Positions 13,607 to 22,225 of a stretch of 22,600 nucleotides of DNA are shown here, piece by piece. This stretch comes from JAQGLW01 sp035995725 (GTDB taxonomy: Bacteria > Pseudomonadota > Gammaproteobacteria > Burkholderiales > Burkholderiaceae_D). Numbering within the stretch: the first letter of the stretch is position 1; each line of letters begins with the position of its first letter. The stretch covers positions 1 to 22,600 of the forward strand of contig DASYKE010000060.1 of assembly GCA_035995725.1 (NCBI GenBank), written 5' to 3'. Below the pieces are notes generated by a model, which saw only the letters and a program-made list of their open reading frames with translations, was not told where the DNA came from and made no database searches. The translations under genes and the position numbers were made by a program.

Positions 13607-13626
13607 TGTAGACAACATTGTCTACA
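13607..13626. promoter_or_regulatory. TetR operator 2
   Basis: TGTAGACAACATTGTCTACA, same arms as operator 1. It lies 8 bases before the tetR start codon and would block its own expression when bound. Confidence 0.85.
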
Positions 13627-13634
13627 ATGTGGAT

Positions 13635-14207
13635 ATGAAAGCGACCGCCCACCAGATCTCTCAAACCCTGCCTGCACGCGAACGTATCCTGCTGACTGCA
13701 CATGAGCTCTTCTATCGGGAAGGTATCCGTGCAACGGGGATTAACCAAGTGATTGCAGAATCAGGTGTTACCAAGGTCACCTTTTATCGTCATTTCCCGA
13801 GCAAGGATGACCTCATCCGCGAGTTTTTGGAGTATCGGCATCAGAATTGGATGGCATGGTTCATTGATGCGTTGCGACGCCATGGCGGCGGTGTCAAGGC
13901 ACTCGCCCCTGCTTTGGCTGAGTGGTTCCGCGATGAGGGCTTTCGCGGGTGCGCATTCATCAACAGCGTTGGAGAGCTGGGAGGCACCCTGCCCGAAGTC
14001 GTGGAGATCAGTCGACGCCATAAGCAGGAAATGGTATCCGTCATTGCGAGCTTGCTGCAGCCATCAGCGCGACGGGAACAGGATGCACAGGCCGCGGCTT
14101 TAGCGGTGGACGGCGCCATCATCCGGGCACAGTTCGATCAGAACCCCGATGCCGCGTTGTTGGCGTTGGAGAGAGTCTTGAAGTTGCTGCTGGCGGTCAA
14201 GAAATGA
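13635..14207 (+). CDS. TetR family transcriptional regulator
   Basis: 190 residues. The N-terminal helix-turn-helix is at about residues 17-63 (RERILLTAHELFYREGIRATGINQVIAESGVTKVTFYRHFPSKDDLI), the canonical TetR pattern. The C-terminal ligand/dimer domain has a single cysteine-bearing helix, GCAFINSVGELG, common in the YjdC/AcrR-like branch. It is divergent from the DUF1348 gene across two identical-arm palindromes and thus almost certainly represses both. The ATG at 13635 immediately follows the second operator; the upstream reading frame was rejected because it crosses both operators. The last four bases overlap the following reading frame (ATGA). Confidence 0.92.
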   Translation: MKATAHQISQTLPARERILLTAHELFYREGIRATGINQVIAESGVTKVTFYRHFPSKDDLIREFLEYRHQNWMAWFIDALRRHGGGVKALAPALAEWFRDEGFRGCAFINSVGELGGTLPEVVEISRRHKQEMVSVIASLLQPSARREQDAQAAALAVDGAIIRAQFDQNPDAALLALERVLKLLLAVKK

Positions 14208-15222
14208 GATTGGCGAGGGTTCCCGATTGTATTTGCGACTATTTCTTTTTATGTCGGATTTTAGCGGCGGCGCTGGCTATGGTTGGCGGCATTACGCAAG
14301 CGAGCGCAGCGACAATTTCTGCATCGACCCCAGCTGAACTGAATAAGGCACTTGCATCCGCAAATCCCGGCGATATCATCAAATTGTCTCCCGGCACTTA
14401 TTCCGGCTCTTTTGTCATAAGCAGAAAGGGGAGCCGTATAGAACCGATCCGCCTGAACGGACCTAAGACGGCGATTCTGCAAAATCCGGATCAGGGTCGC
14501 GGTTACGCCCTTTATCTTGATGGGGCCGAATATTGGGTTCTCGACGGATTTACAGTCAGCAATTCCAAAAAAGGCATTATGCTCGATAATGCAAGCAACA
14601 ATGTCTTGCAAAACCTGGAAGTGCATCACATTGGAGCGGAGGGAATCCACTTCCGATCATTCAGTACACATAACATCCTTCACGGCAGCTTTATACATGA
14701 CACCGGCACGGCTGAGCCAGGATTTGGCGAAGGCGTATATATCGGCTCCGCACATTCAAATTGGGGCAAGTACAGTGCTGGCCAACCGGACAAGAGCGAT
14801 TTCAATTCGGTTATTTCCAACAGAATTGGGCCAAATGTCAGGGCAGAAGGAATCGATATCAAGGAAGGTTCCAGCGGCGGCACTATCAAGAATAATCATC
14901 TTGATGGTTCAGGCATAAGCGGACAAAATTATGCAGATAGCGTGATCGACGTTAAAGGCAATGGCTATCAAATCATAGAAAATAAAGTCGTCTACAAATC
15001 AACTGAGGGCAGTGCATTCTTGTCAGACGGATTTCAAGTACATCAAGTGATACCGATTGGGGCAATAACAACACGTTTATTTCAAATACGTTTGATTTAA
15101 ATACCAACGGTTATGGCATCAATGTCCAAAAGCGGACCAGTGACAACAAGGTTTGCAAAAGTAATTCGGTGATTAACACGTCTGGCGGCGTAACAAACAT
15201 ATCTGTCACGACGGATTGCTAA
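14204..15222 (+). pseudogene. Right-handed beta-helix protein, frameshifted
   Basis: The secretory signal (RILAAALAMVGGITQASA, cut before ATISAS) is followed by repeated beta-helix turns (GTYSGSFVIS, GYALYLDGAEYWVLDGFTVSNSKKGIMLDNASNNVLQNLEVHHIG, VIDVKGNGYQIIENKVV), as in polysaccharide-lyase-like or NosD-type proteins. The first frame ends at 15100 after an unrelated tail. A -1 shift at the GTGAT near 15047-15051 restores DTDWGNNNTFISNTFDLNTN and continues to a stop at 15222. One lost G would explain this. It is therefore either a recent inactivation or a sequencing error. Lower GC than its neighbours suggests transfer. The annotated start overlaps tetR by 4 bases and has no good ribosome-binding site. 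The substrate is unknown. Confidence 0.8.
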
Positions 15223-15244
15223 AGGGCTGCTAAATAAACACTCT

Positions 15245-15982
15245 CTAGGCCCCAACGGCGTGCTTGCCGCCGCCCAGGTAAGCAGCCCTGACCTCCTCAT
15301 TGTTGAGCAGTTGAGCCGGCTTGCCTTCCACGATCAGCTTGCCGGTTTCGAGCACATAGCCGCGGTCCGCGACCGACAGGGCCATATGCGCATTCTGCTC
15401 GACCAGCAGGATGGTCATGCCTCTTGCACGGATGTCCCGGATCACGGCGAACAATTGTTGCACGATGATGGGCGCCAGGCCGAGCGAAGGCTCGTCCAGC
15501 ATGAGCAGCCTGGGTTGCGCCATCAGCCCGCGCGCAACGGCCAGCATCTGCTGCTGGCCGCCGGAAAGACTCCACCCGAGCGCCTTCGACAGCCGCTTCA
15601 GGTCGGGGAATATGGTGAACATGTCTTCAACGCCCGCCTGCATTTCAGCCTTCGGCAGCCGCCCCCGGTTCGACGCGCCGAGCATGATGTTTTCAGTAAC
15701 GGTCAGTCCCGGAAAAATACGGCGCCCTTCCGGCACATGAGAGATTCCCAGCCGCACGATGGACTCGGGCGGCATGCGCTGGATCGGTTTGCCGTCAAAA
15801 ATGATTTCACCGCCGGCCGCCGGCACAAGACCGGAGATCGAGCGCAGCGTGGTGCTTTTGCCGGCGCCGTTAGCACCCAGCAGCGTGACCACCTCGCCTT
15901 GTTCAACATTCAACGAGATGCCCTTGAGCGCCTGTACATTGCCGTAAAAGCTGGTGACGTCACGCAGTTCAAGCAGCGGCAT
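15245..15982 (-). CDS. livF: Branched-chain amino acid-type ABC transporter ATPase LivF
   Basis: 245 residues, full length. Walker A GANGAGKST (36-44), signature LSGGQQQ (139-145), Walker B LLMLDE (159-164), followed by PSLGLAPIIVQQLF, the specific LivF motif. GISHVPEGRRIFPGLTVTENIMLGA is also LivF-like. It is the second ATPase of the importer, pairing with the LivG half of the neighbouring fusion. Its start overlaps the fusion gene by 14 bases, so translation is coupled. It is the last gene of the operon, converging on the beta-helix gene 22 bases away, with no clear terminator between them. Confidence 0.95.
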   Translation of the reverse strand: MPLLELRDVTSFYGNVQALKGISLNVEQGEVVTLLGANGAGKSTTLRSISGLVPAAGGEIIFDGKPIQRMPPESIVRLGISHVPEGRRIFPGLTVTENIMLGASNRGRLPKAEMQAGVEDMFTIFPDLKRLSKALGWSLSGGQQQMLAVARGLMAQPRLLMLDEPSLGLAPIIVQQLFAVIRDIRARGMTILLVEQNAHMALSVADRGYVLETGKLIVEGKPAQLLNNEEVRAAYLGGGKHAVGA

Positions 15983-17762
15983 GTGCGCTCTCCCCCAGGT
16001 AAGCGGTGATCACGTCCGGATGGCGCAGCACATCGTCGGGCGCGCCTTCCGCGATTTTCCGGCCGAAGTTGAGCACCGAAATCCTGTCCGATATCCGCTC
16101 GATCAGCCCCATGTCATGTTCGATCAGAAAGATGGTGAGGCCATGTCCGCGCAGCCGCTTGAGCAACACGACCAGTTCCTGCTTTTCGGTCTGGTTGAGC
16201 CCGGCAGCCGGTTCGTCCAGCAACAGCAGTTTCGGATGACCCGCCAGTGCGCGGGCAATTTCCACCATGCGTTGATGCCCGTACGGCAGGTTCTTCACGA
16301 TGACGTTCGCCCGGTCCGCCATGCCGACGAATCCCAATGCCGACAACGCGCGTTCGCGCAGCGCTGCATTGCTTCGATCGATCGGATTGTTCTTGCGCTG
16401 CGCTCCGACCATGACGTTTTCCAGCGCCGACAGCGCCGGAAACAGCCGGATATTCTGGAAGGTGCGGCCGACGCCATGCGATGCGCGCACGTGCGGCGCC
16501 GTGTGCGTCAGATCCTTGCCGTCCACCAGGATATTGCCGGCGGTCGGCATGTAAATGCCATTGAGCACATTCAGGATCGTTGTCTTGCCGGAGCCGTTCG
16601 GGCCGATCAATGCATGCACGGTGCCGCGCGCGACCGCGATATCGACGCCATCGACTGCCCTGACGCCGCCGAAATGCTTGTGCACGTTCTTCAACTCCAG
16701 GATCGGCGAAGAATCGCTGATCGGCACATCGAGGTTCAATGGCACGATCGGGTCGGTAACCGTCTCGTCCGGCTTTCTGATTTTTCGCCACGCCGCTTTC
16801 GCAATTCCCCAGATGCCTTCCGGCATGAATACCATGATCAGAATAACCGCCAATCCATAGGCAGCGAGATAGACTTCTTTCAGGAAGCGCAGCCATTCCG
16901 GCAGCAGTATCAGCAGCATCGTCCCCAACGCGGAACCGAACGGCGACTGCGCGCCGCCCAGCAGCGTCATGGTCAGGAATTCGACCGATACCTTGAAATT
17001 GAAATTGTCCGGGCTGACATAGGCGAACCCGGCCGCGTAGAGCGCACCGCCGATGCCGGCCAGGACGGCGCACAAGGTGAATGCGGTAACCTTGACGGCG
17101 AGCGTAGGCACGCCGGCGACCTCCGCCGCCATTTCATTTTCGCGAACGGCGCGCATTGCCCGGCCGAGCCGGGTCCTTGGCAGCCACCAGACGAGAAACA
17201 GCATCAGGTACAGCACCGCCGCGCAAAAAAGCAGGTACGCCTTGTCATCCGCTAACTGATAGCCAAACAGGGAAGGCCGCGTGATGCCGCCGATGCCGTC
17301 CGGGCCATGCGTCACATCGGCCCAGTTCACCATCACCAGATCGAATATTTGCTGGAAGCTGATGGTAATCATGGCCAGATAATGACCGCCTAGCCGCAGT
17401 GTGGTCAGTCCGAGCACAAAGCCGGCAACGCCTGCGACACTTGCTCCCAGCAGCAGCGCAACCCAGAAGTTCAAGCCGTGCACCGCGGTGCCGAGCGCCA
17501 CCGCATAGGCACCGAATCCAAAGAACGCTCCCTGCGCAAGATTGATCTGACCCGTATAACCGAGCACCACCGTCATGCCAAGCACCGCAACACCGTAGGT
17601 TGCCGCCTGCATGAAAATATTCAGGACGTAGGGATTGACGGTAGCGAAGTAGGGGATGAAGGGCAGTGCCGCCGCAATGACAAGCAACGGAATGAATCCG
17701 GCCCGGATGCGTGAGCGGGAACGGACGGTTTTCCCGTCCATGACGGCAGACGGGATGCTCAT
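15969..17762 (-). CDS. LivM permease fused to LivG ATPase
   Basis: 597 residues as one polypeptide. Residues 1-325 are LivM: about nine membrane segments, VLGYTGQINLAQGAFFGFGAYA, GGHYLAMITISFQQI, and the EAA-like loop RTRLGRAMRAVRENEMAAEVAGV. Residues 353-597 are LivG: Walker A GPNGSGKT (387-394), GVGRTFQNIRLFPALSALENVMVG, signature-like NLPYGHQR (491-498), Walker B LLLLDEP (512-518), switch His549. A charged linker of about 30 residues joins them. Such fusions are known in some betaproteobacterial Liv-type systems. The signature LPYGHQ differs from the usual LSYGQQ. The ATG at 17762 overlaps the livH stop by 4 bases. Confidence 0.93.
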   Translation of the reverse strand: MSIPSAVMDGKTVRSRSRIRAGFIPLLVIAAALPFIPYFATVNPYVLNIFMQAATYGVAVLGMTVVLGYTGQINLAQGAFFGFGAYAVALGTAVHGLNFWVALLLGASVAGVAGFVLGLTTLRLGGHYLAMITISFQQIFDLVMVNWADVTHGPDGIGGITRPSLFGYQLADDKAYLLFCAAVLYLMLFLVWWLPRTRLGRAMRAVRENEMAAEVAGVPTLAVKVTAFTLCAVLAGIGGALYAAGFAYVSPDNFNFKVSVEFLTMTLLGGAQSPFGSALGTMLLILLPEWLRFLKEVYLAAYGLAVILIMVFMPEGIWGIAKAAWRKIRKPDETVTDPIVPLNLDVPISDSSPILELKNVHKHFGGVRAVDGVDIAVARGTVHALIGPNGSGKTTILNVLNGIYMPTAGNILVDGKDLTHTAPHVRASHGVGRTFQNIRLFPALSALENVMVGAQRKNNPIDRSNAALRERALSALGFVGMADRANVIVKNLPYGHQRMVEIARALAGHPKLLLLDEPAAGLNQTEKQELVVLLKRLRGHGLTIFLIEHDMGLIERISDRISVLNFGRKIAEGAPDDVLRHPDVITAYLGESAHAAA

Positions 17763-18643
17763 GCCTTCTCCGAAATCTTTTCGCCAAAGATGCCTTGCGG
17801 GCGGAATAACAGGAACACGAACAGCAACAGGAAACCGAAGGCATCCTTGTATGGCACGGAAATATATGCCGCCGCGAAGTTTTCCACGACGCCGAGCAGC
17901 AAGCCGCCGACAATCGCGCCGGTCACATCGCCGAAGCCGCCGATGACCGTCGCCGAAAACGCCTTGAGCGCAATGATGGATCCCATCCCGATCGATACGA
18001 ACAGAATCGGTCCGACCAGCACGCCGGCCAGGCCGCCGAGCGTCGCGCTATACATAAAGGTGATCGCAATCATCCATGCCACCGGTATCCCGAGCAGGCG
18101 GGCCATATCCTTGTCTTGCGAAGTGGCCTGCAGCTTTTTGCCGAGCAGCGTGTGTTCGAAAAAGAAATACTGGAAGGCGACGGCAATCACGGTCACCACC
18201 ATGATGACCAGGTACTGGGTGTCGAGAAATACGCCGCCTATCGATATGCCTTCCGAGTTGAATACTTTTTGAAGGGGCTTGGGCTGCGGGCCAAAAAAGG
18301 CCAGCACCGTGTTCTGCAGAAAAATCGACGCGCCGAGCGTGCTGATGATCACCGGCAGGAACGAGCGATTGCGCAGCGGATAGTAGACGCCGTAATTGAA
18401 AATCACGCCGAACGCCGCCATCACGGCCAGCGTCAGGATCAGGCCCAGCCAGTACGGCAGATGCAGCGCCGTCAGCATGGTCATCATGCTGAATGCGCCG
18501 AGCATCGCGAAATCGCCTTGCGCAAAATTCACGACATTGGTGGCGCGTATGATCAGCACAAAGCCTAGCGCCACGAGCGAATACACCGCTCCGATCGCAA
18601 GTCCTGCGAACAGGATCTGCAGATTTAATGCCAGTAAGTCCAT
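17759..18643 (-). CDS. livH: Branched-chain amino acid-type ABC permease LivH
   Basis: 294 residues, eight or so membrane segments. It begins MDLLALNLQILFAGLAIGAVYSLVALGFVLIIRATNVVNFAQGDFAMLGAF, the classic LivH opening. It contains the conserved loop TLLGKKLQATSQDKDMARLLGIPV and the end FRPQGIFGEKI. The ATG at 18643 has GAGGAG upstream; the extension to 18706 would run into the intercistronic hairpin. It forms the membrane channel with the LivM half of the fusion. A 4-base overlap with the fusion gene indicates tight co-translation. Confidence 0.95.
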   Translation of the reverse strand: MDLLALNLQILFAGLAIGAVYSLVALGFVLIIRATNVVNFAQGDFAMLGAFSMMTMLTALHLPYWLGLILTLAVMAAFGVIFNYGVYYPLRNRSFLPVIISTLGASIFLQNTVLAFFGPQPKPLQKVFNSEGISIGGVFLDTQYLVIMVVTVIAVAFQYFFFEHTLLGKKLQATSQDKDMARLLGIPVAWMIAITFMYSATLGGLAGVLVGPILFVSIGMGSIIALKAFSATVIGGFGDVTGAIVGGLLLGVVENFAAAYISVPYKDAFGFLLLFVFLLFRPQGIFGEKISEKA

Positions 18644-18687
18644 CCCGCGTCTCCTCGGTTGACTTTTAGATGCTCTTATAATGTTTC

Positions 18688-18713
18688 GCCGGTTTTGCAC
18701 AGGCAAAACCGGC
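18688..18713 (-). promoter_or_regulatory. Intercistronic hairpin between binding protein and livH
   Basis: GCCGGTTTTGC (18688-18698) pairs perfectly with GCAAAACCGGC (18703-18713) around a 4-base loop. It lies just after the substrate-binding gene stop and before livH on the same strand. There is no T-run after it on the minus strand, so it is more likely an mRNA-stabilising or partial-attenuation hairpin. That would give more binding protein than permease, as is common in such operons. Confidence 0.65.
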
Positions 18714-18724
18714 GGGTTCTCCGG

Positions 18725-19861
18725 TTATTGCTGGGGCGTGAAATCGAGGTGCTTCACGAACACAAGTTTTCCTTTCTCGTTCTTGACGATGTTGTAGCCG
18801 TGGAGTCCGTCGCCGTTCTTGTCGAACGTGTAGGTGCCTTCGACGCCTTTATATCCCTTGATGTTGTGGATGGCTTTCTTGATGTCGTCCGGCTTGGTGC
18901 TGTTGGCATTCTTGATGCCCATTGCGAGGAGTTGCACCGCGTCGTATGCCCATGCGGAATACAGGTCCGGCTCCAGCTTGTATTTTTCCTTGTACTTTTT
19001 GGCGTAAGCCTGGGCTTCCGGGCTGGAATCGACCGCGAAATCGGCGATCGAATAAGTGCCGTGCAGCGCGTCGCCGGCCAGTTTCATTGCCGTGTCGGTC
19101 GAGACCGACGGCGAGCCGACCCACGCAATGTTGACGCCCAGCTGGCGCAACTGCTTGGCAAAGATGCCCACATCGGTCGAGTTGGTGATATACGTTGACA
19201 CGACATCGGCGCCGGACTGTTTGATTGCCAGCACGATCGGCGTGAAGTCCTGCGAGTTGCTGGTAAATCCCTGCACCGTTACCGGAGTCACGCCCAATTC
19301 CTTGAGCGCCGCGGTCAGGTTGTTCTTGCCGCCGTTGCCGAACGCATCGGTGGCATGCACGATCGCCCATTTTTTCAGTTTCAACGTATTGACGCCATAG
19401 TCGGCAATGACCTTGGCGGAATAGCCGTCGTTGGGACGCGCACGGAAAATCCACGGATTGTTTGAATGGGTCAGCCCATAGTCGGTGCCGCCGATTACCA
19501 TCGGCAGACCGGTCTTCAATACGGTCGGGGAGACGGCCTGAATCTGCGTGCTGCGGACCGACCCGATCAACGCGGTCATGTCGCCGCCGCTGGTGAGCTT
19601 GGATACCGCCAGCACGGACCCCGGGTTGCTACTCTGGTTATCCTCGATGCGCAGCTCAAGCTGGCGGCCCATGACGCCGCCCGTCTTGTTGATTTCTTCA
19701 AGCGCCATCTTGGCGCCGTTGATCTGGTAGACGCCTGCTTCGGCATTTGCCCCGGTGCTCTCCGCCATCAATCCGATCTTGATCGGATCCGCGGCCTGGA
19801 CATGCAGTGAAACTGCTGCAACGGCAGCAGCGGCGAACATTGAACCAAGTCTTTGTTTCAT
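18725..19861 (-). CDS. Periplasmic branched-chain amino acid/amide-type binding protein
   Basis: 378 residues. Signal peptide KQRLGSMFAAAAVAAVSLHVQA-A, then the LivK/Peripla_BP_6 fold: ADPIKIGLMAESTGANAEAG, INGAKMALEEINKTGGVMGRQLELRIEDNQSNPGSVLA, ALIGSVRSTQIQAVSP, VGSPSVSTDTAMKLAG and PDLYSAWAYDAVQLLAMGIKNA. It delivers substrate to LivH/LivM. The ligand could be a branched-chain amino acid, urea/amide or another small acid and cannot be told. Of ATGs at 19873, 19864 and 19861, the last has GGAG at 6 bases and is preferred. It is the first gene of the operon. Confidence 0.93.
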   Translation of the reverse strand: MKQRLGSMFAAAAVAAVSLHVQAADPIKIGLMAESTGANAEAGVYQINGAKMALEEINKTGGVMGRQLELRIEDNQSSNPGSVLAVSKLTSGGDMTALIGSVRSTQIQAVSPTVLKTGLPMVIGGTDYGLTHSNNPWIFRARPNDGYSAKVIADYGVNTLKLKKWAIVHATDAFGNGGKNNLTAALKELGVTPVTVQGFTSNSQDFTPIVLAIKQSGADVVSTYITNSTDVGIFAKQLRQLGVNIAWVGSPSVSTDTAMKLAGDALHGTYSIADFAVDSSPEAQAYAKKYKEKYKLEPDLYSAWAYDAVQLLAMGIKNANSTKPDDIKKAIHNIKGYKGVEGTYTFDKNGDGLHGYNIVKNEKGKLVFVKHLDFTPQQ

Positions 19862-20730
19862 CATTGTCTCCATGGTTTTTTAGAATGAATCAACCTGATA
19901 CGGATGTTTCAAGAGGCGCTTACTCATCCTCGCTTACTGATCCTCGCTTACTCATCCTCCTTCGCTACGTTACGCTTGTGCGCAATGAGATTGACAGGCC
20001 GCCGGTCGTGTCGGTCTTGGCGGGCAGGCAGTTCCTGCTCCAGCTTATTGGGTTGGGCATAGCTTGGGCACATGGCGCTGCCCGCCGTGCGATATCTAGA
20101 TAAAGCAGCCGGCAGCGACAGCAATGATCCCGGATGCCGCCAGGCGCGTGCAAAGACGGTTGCCAATGAGAAATTAATGAGCCCGCCGCCCCGCTACTCT
20201 CGCCACCAATAACCGCGCTTTGCTCCATGGCGGCTGTCTCCTTTTTCAGATTTCGCCCTGCCGGTCTGGCGTATTGTTGGTTTTGTGCCGCCATAACAAG
20301 CCTGCCTGTTGCTCTGCCTTGCGCCTGTCGTATCAGGCGCCTCGATCCGTCAGTGCATGTGCATGCGAAATTTGGCTATGTGCAGAAAATACATCTTAAA
20401 ACCATGGATCGCAAGCACTACTGATCTTGCTTAAGAAAATTTTGCGCGAGCATGAACGGCATCAAAGACCGCCCGCAACGATGACCATAAAAAAATTGAA
20501 GTCGACCGGAATAATCGCCTTTCAATTTCCGTATACGCCTGTATAGCCCTTGACAGCGAGTTGAGCTGATCCGGGCATATGGAAGCCGCCCATGAAAACG
20601 GGACAACCATTCTGTTCTGCGCTGGCTCCAAGCTGTTTGTTGTTGAACGTGGCATTCGCAGAAGATCTCATCGGTGTTGCTTCCGATTCACGTTGACCTT
20701 AAAAGATTGAGCGGTTCAGCGGAGTCTCAT
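19862..20730. other. Long intergenic region between liv operon and ECF sigma gene
   Basis: No convincing gene: all frames are short, with no motif or ribosome-binding site. It contains a triple 14-base tandem repeat (19917-19958) and a 7-bp hairpin at 20321-20340 (GCGCCTG/CAGGCGC) without a T-run. Promoters for both divergent transcripts should lie here. GAAC followed 17 bases later by TCTCA (about 20646-20670) is a possible autoregulatory ECF-type promoter. Confidence 0.4.
19917..19958. repeat. 14-bp tandem repeat, three units
   Basis: CGCTTACTCATCCT, CGCTTACTGATCCT and CGCTTACTCATCCT follow directly, differing in one base. The array sits about 55 bases upstream of the binding-protein start, within its probable promoter region. 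Confidence 0.85.
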
Positions 20731-21237
20731 ATGCAAAACGAAGGCGCGCAACTTATCGCCTGCATTCCCCGGCTTCGCCGCTATGCGCGGGCATTGCTCG
20801 GCGCCAAGCCGGAAGCTGAGGATCTGGTCCAGGATACGGTGGAGCGCGGGTGGAGCAGGTTGTCTTCATGGCGTTCCGGCAACGACATGCGCGCATGGCT
20901 GTTCAGCATCATGCACAACATCCATATCGACCAGGTCCGCAATCCTTCGATCCAGACGGTGGAACTGGCCGATAACCTGTCCGTGTCCGGTCCCGACAGT
21001 ACGCAGGCAGGCGGCCTGGAAATACGCGATATGGAATTCGCGCTTGGCCTGCTGCCTGTTGAACAGCGGGAGATATTGCTGCTGGTGGTACTGGAGGAAA
21101 TGACTTACCAGGAAGTCGCCTCGACGCTGCACATTCCGGTTGGCACGGTCATGTCGCGGCTGTCGCGCGCGCGTGAAAGGATGCGTGTCCTGCTGAAAGG
21201 ATGTCCGGCGACATCGCCGCTGAAGGTGGTGAAATGA
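20731..21237 (+). CDS. ECF-type RNA polymerase sigma factor
   Basis: 168 residues. Region 2 is RLRRYARALLGAKPEAEDLVQDTVERGWSRLSSWRSGNDMRAWLFSIMHNIHIDQVR. Region 4 is ALGLLPVEQREILLLVVLEEMTYQEVASTLHIPVGTVMSRLSRARERMRVLL. There is no extra C-terminal domain. The ATG at 20731 has GGAG 6 bases upstream. It is followed 10 bases later by a membrane anti-sigma gene, the usual pairing in which an envelope signal frees the sigma factor. Target genes probably include itself and possibly the CHRD lipoprotein downstream. Confidence 0.95.
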   Translation: MQNEGAQLIACIPRLRRYARALLGAKPEAEDLVQDTVERGWSRLSSWRSGNDMRAWLFSIMHNIHIDQVRNPSIQTVELADNLSVSGPDSTQAGGLEIRDMEFALGLLPVEQREILLLVVLEEMTYQEVASTLHIPVGTVMSRLSRARERMRVLLKGCPATSPLKVVK

Positions 21238-21247
21238 AGGTGGTGAA

Positions 21248-22060
21248 GTGAGCCAGTTGCCCATCAGCGAAGCCGAGCTGCACGCGTACGTCGACGGAAT
21301 TCTTCCGGAATCGCGCCGTCTTGAGATCGAAGCATTCCTGGCCGAGCGACCGGACGAAGCCAGGAGAATCGCCGAATACAAACAACAGAATGCCAGGCTG
21401 CGCGCGCTTTTCAACCAGATCCTGGACGAGCCGATACCGCCGCGCCTGGCGCGCATCAAGTCCCGCATCGATCCTGTCTTGCGCCGGCATTTGCAGCGCT
21501 ATGCTGCGGTCTGCGCCATTGCATTGTGCAGCGCAACGGCAGGCTGGCTATTGCATGATCAAACGCAACCGTCCGCGAGCACTATCCCGGAGCCGGGCGG
21601 TGCCTCCGTTGCGGCTAACACCGGCCTCGCGCTGGCGCAGCGAGCGGCGATCGCTCATCGCGTCTACAGCCCGGAAGTGCGCCATCCCGTCGAGCTCGGC
21701 GCGGATCAGGAAGAGCACCTGGTGGCCTGGTTGTCCAAAAGACTCGGCATGCCGATCCGGGTGCCGAAACTGGGCAAGCTGGGTTTCGAGCTGATTGGCG
21801 GCCGGCTCTTGCCTGGCGCGAACGGACCTGCGGCACAGTTCATGTACCAGGATGCCGCCGGCCACAGACTGACCCTGTATATGTCGACCGAGCTCGCAAC
21901 AAGCAGGGATACCAGTTTCCTTTTTTCACAGCAAGGCCAAGTCAATGTGCTGTACTGGATTGACGGCAAATTCGGCTGCGCCCTGTCGGGGCGCATCGAC
22001 AGGGCCGAACTGGGGCGCATTGCCGATGCCGTTTATGAACAGCTTGAGAAAGCATCATGA
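21248..22060 (+). CDS. Membrane-anchored anti-sigma factor
   Basis: 270 residues with a GTG start. The cytosolic N-terminal part (SEAELHAYVDGILPESRRLEIEAFLAERPDEARRIAEYKQQNARLRALF) matches the sigma-binding region of RsiW/ChrR-like anti-sigma proteins but lacks the zinc HisCysCys set. One membrane segment lies at about residues 84-102 (YAAVCAIALCSATAGWLL). The periplasmic part (about 105-270) contains HPVELGADQEEHLVAWLSKRLGMPI and LGFELIGGRLLPG, typical of the 'transmembrane transcriptional regulator' family. The start region carries a tandem AAGGTGGTGAA, one copy ending sigma and the other serving as ribosome-binding site. It probably holds the sigma factor inactive. Confidence 0.88.
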   Translation: MSQLPISEAELHAYVDGILPESRRLEIEAFLAERPDEARRIAEYKQQNARLRALFNQILDEPIPPRLARIKSRIDPVLRRHLQRYAAVCAIALCSATAGWLLHDQTQPSASTIPEPGGASVAANTGLALAQRAAIAHRVYSPEVRHPVELGADQEEHLVAWLSKRLGMPIRVPKLGKLGFELIGGRLLPGANGPAAQFMYQDAAGHRLTLYMSTELATSRDTSFLFSQQGQVNVLYWIDGKFGCALSGRIDRAELGRIADAVYEQLEKAS

Positions 22061-22164
22061 GCAAGCTGCCTGCCGCGCCAACCGGCAAAGTCCGCGCCAT
22101 GGCAAGGCAATTACCGGCACGGGGACAGGCAAGCCGTGCGGAAGTCATGAAGTCAACAAACTGA
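22057..22164 (+). CDS. Possible 35-residue overlapping small ORF
   Basis: An ATG overlapping the anti-sigma stop (ATGA) opens a 35-codon frame, basic and Ala/Arg-rich (MSKLPAAPTGKVRAMARQLP...). The overlap would permit coupled translation, but there is no motif or independent ribosome-binding site. It may be an untranslated spacer. Confidence 0.2.
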   Translation: MSKLPAAPTGKVRAMARQLPARGQASRAEVMKSTN

Positions 22165-22187
22165 AACGCTGTCATGTTCGATGACCC

Positions 22188-22203
22188 GGGCGGCATGCCG
22201 CCC
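22188..22203. promoter_or_regulatory. GC-rich palindrome before CHRD lipoprotein gene
   Basis: GGGCGGCATGCCGCCC is a perfect 16-bp palindrome 22 bases upstream of the start codon of the CHRD gene. As RNA it could form a 6-bp stem with a 4-base loop; as DNA it could bind a dimer. No T-run follows. Confidence 0.4.
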
Positions 22204-22225
22204 TGACAATTTACGAGGTGCTGCA

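Noticed and set aside
15954..17255. 433-aa open frame antisense to the LivM-LivG fusion
   Set aside because: High-GC antisense shadow rich in Arg/Gln/His, with no recognisable fold, over a clearly coding minus strand.
19917..19958. Triple 14-bp repeat considered as a CRISPR fragment
   Set aside because: The units abut with no spacers and are too short; it is a simple tandem repeat.
20418..20655. Two small minus-strand frames upstream of the sigma factor
   Set aside because: No start signal, motif or family resemblance, in a region expected to hold promoters.
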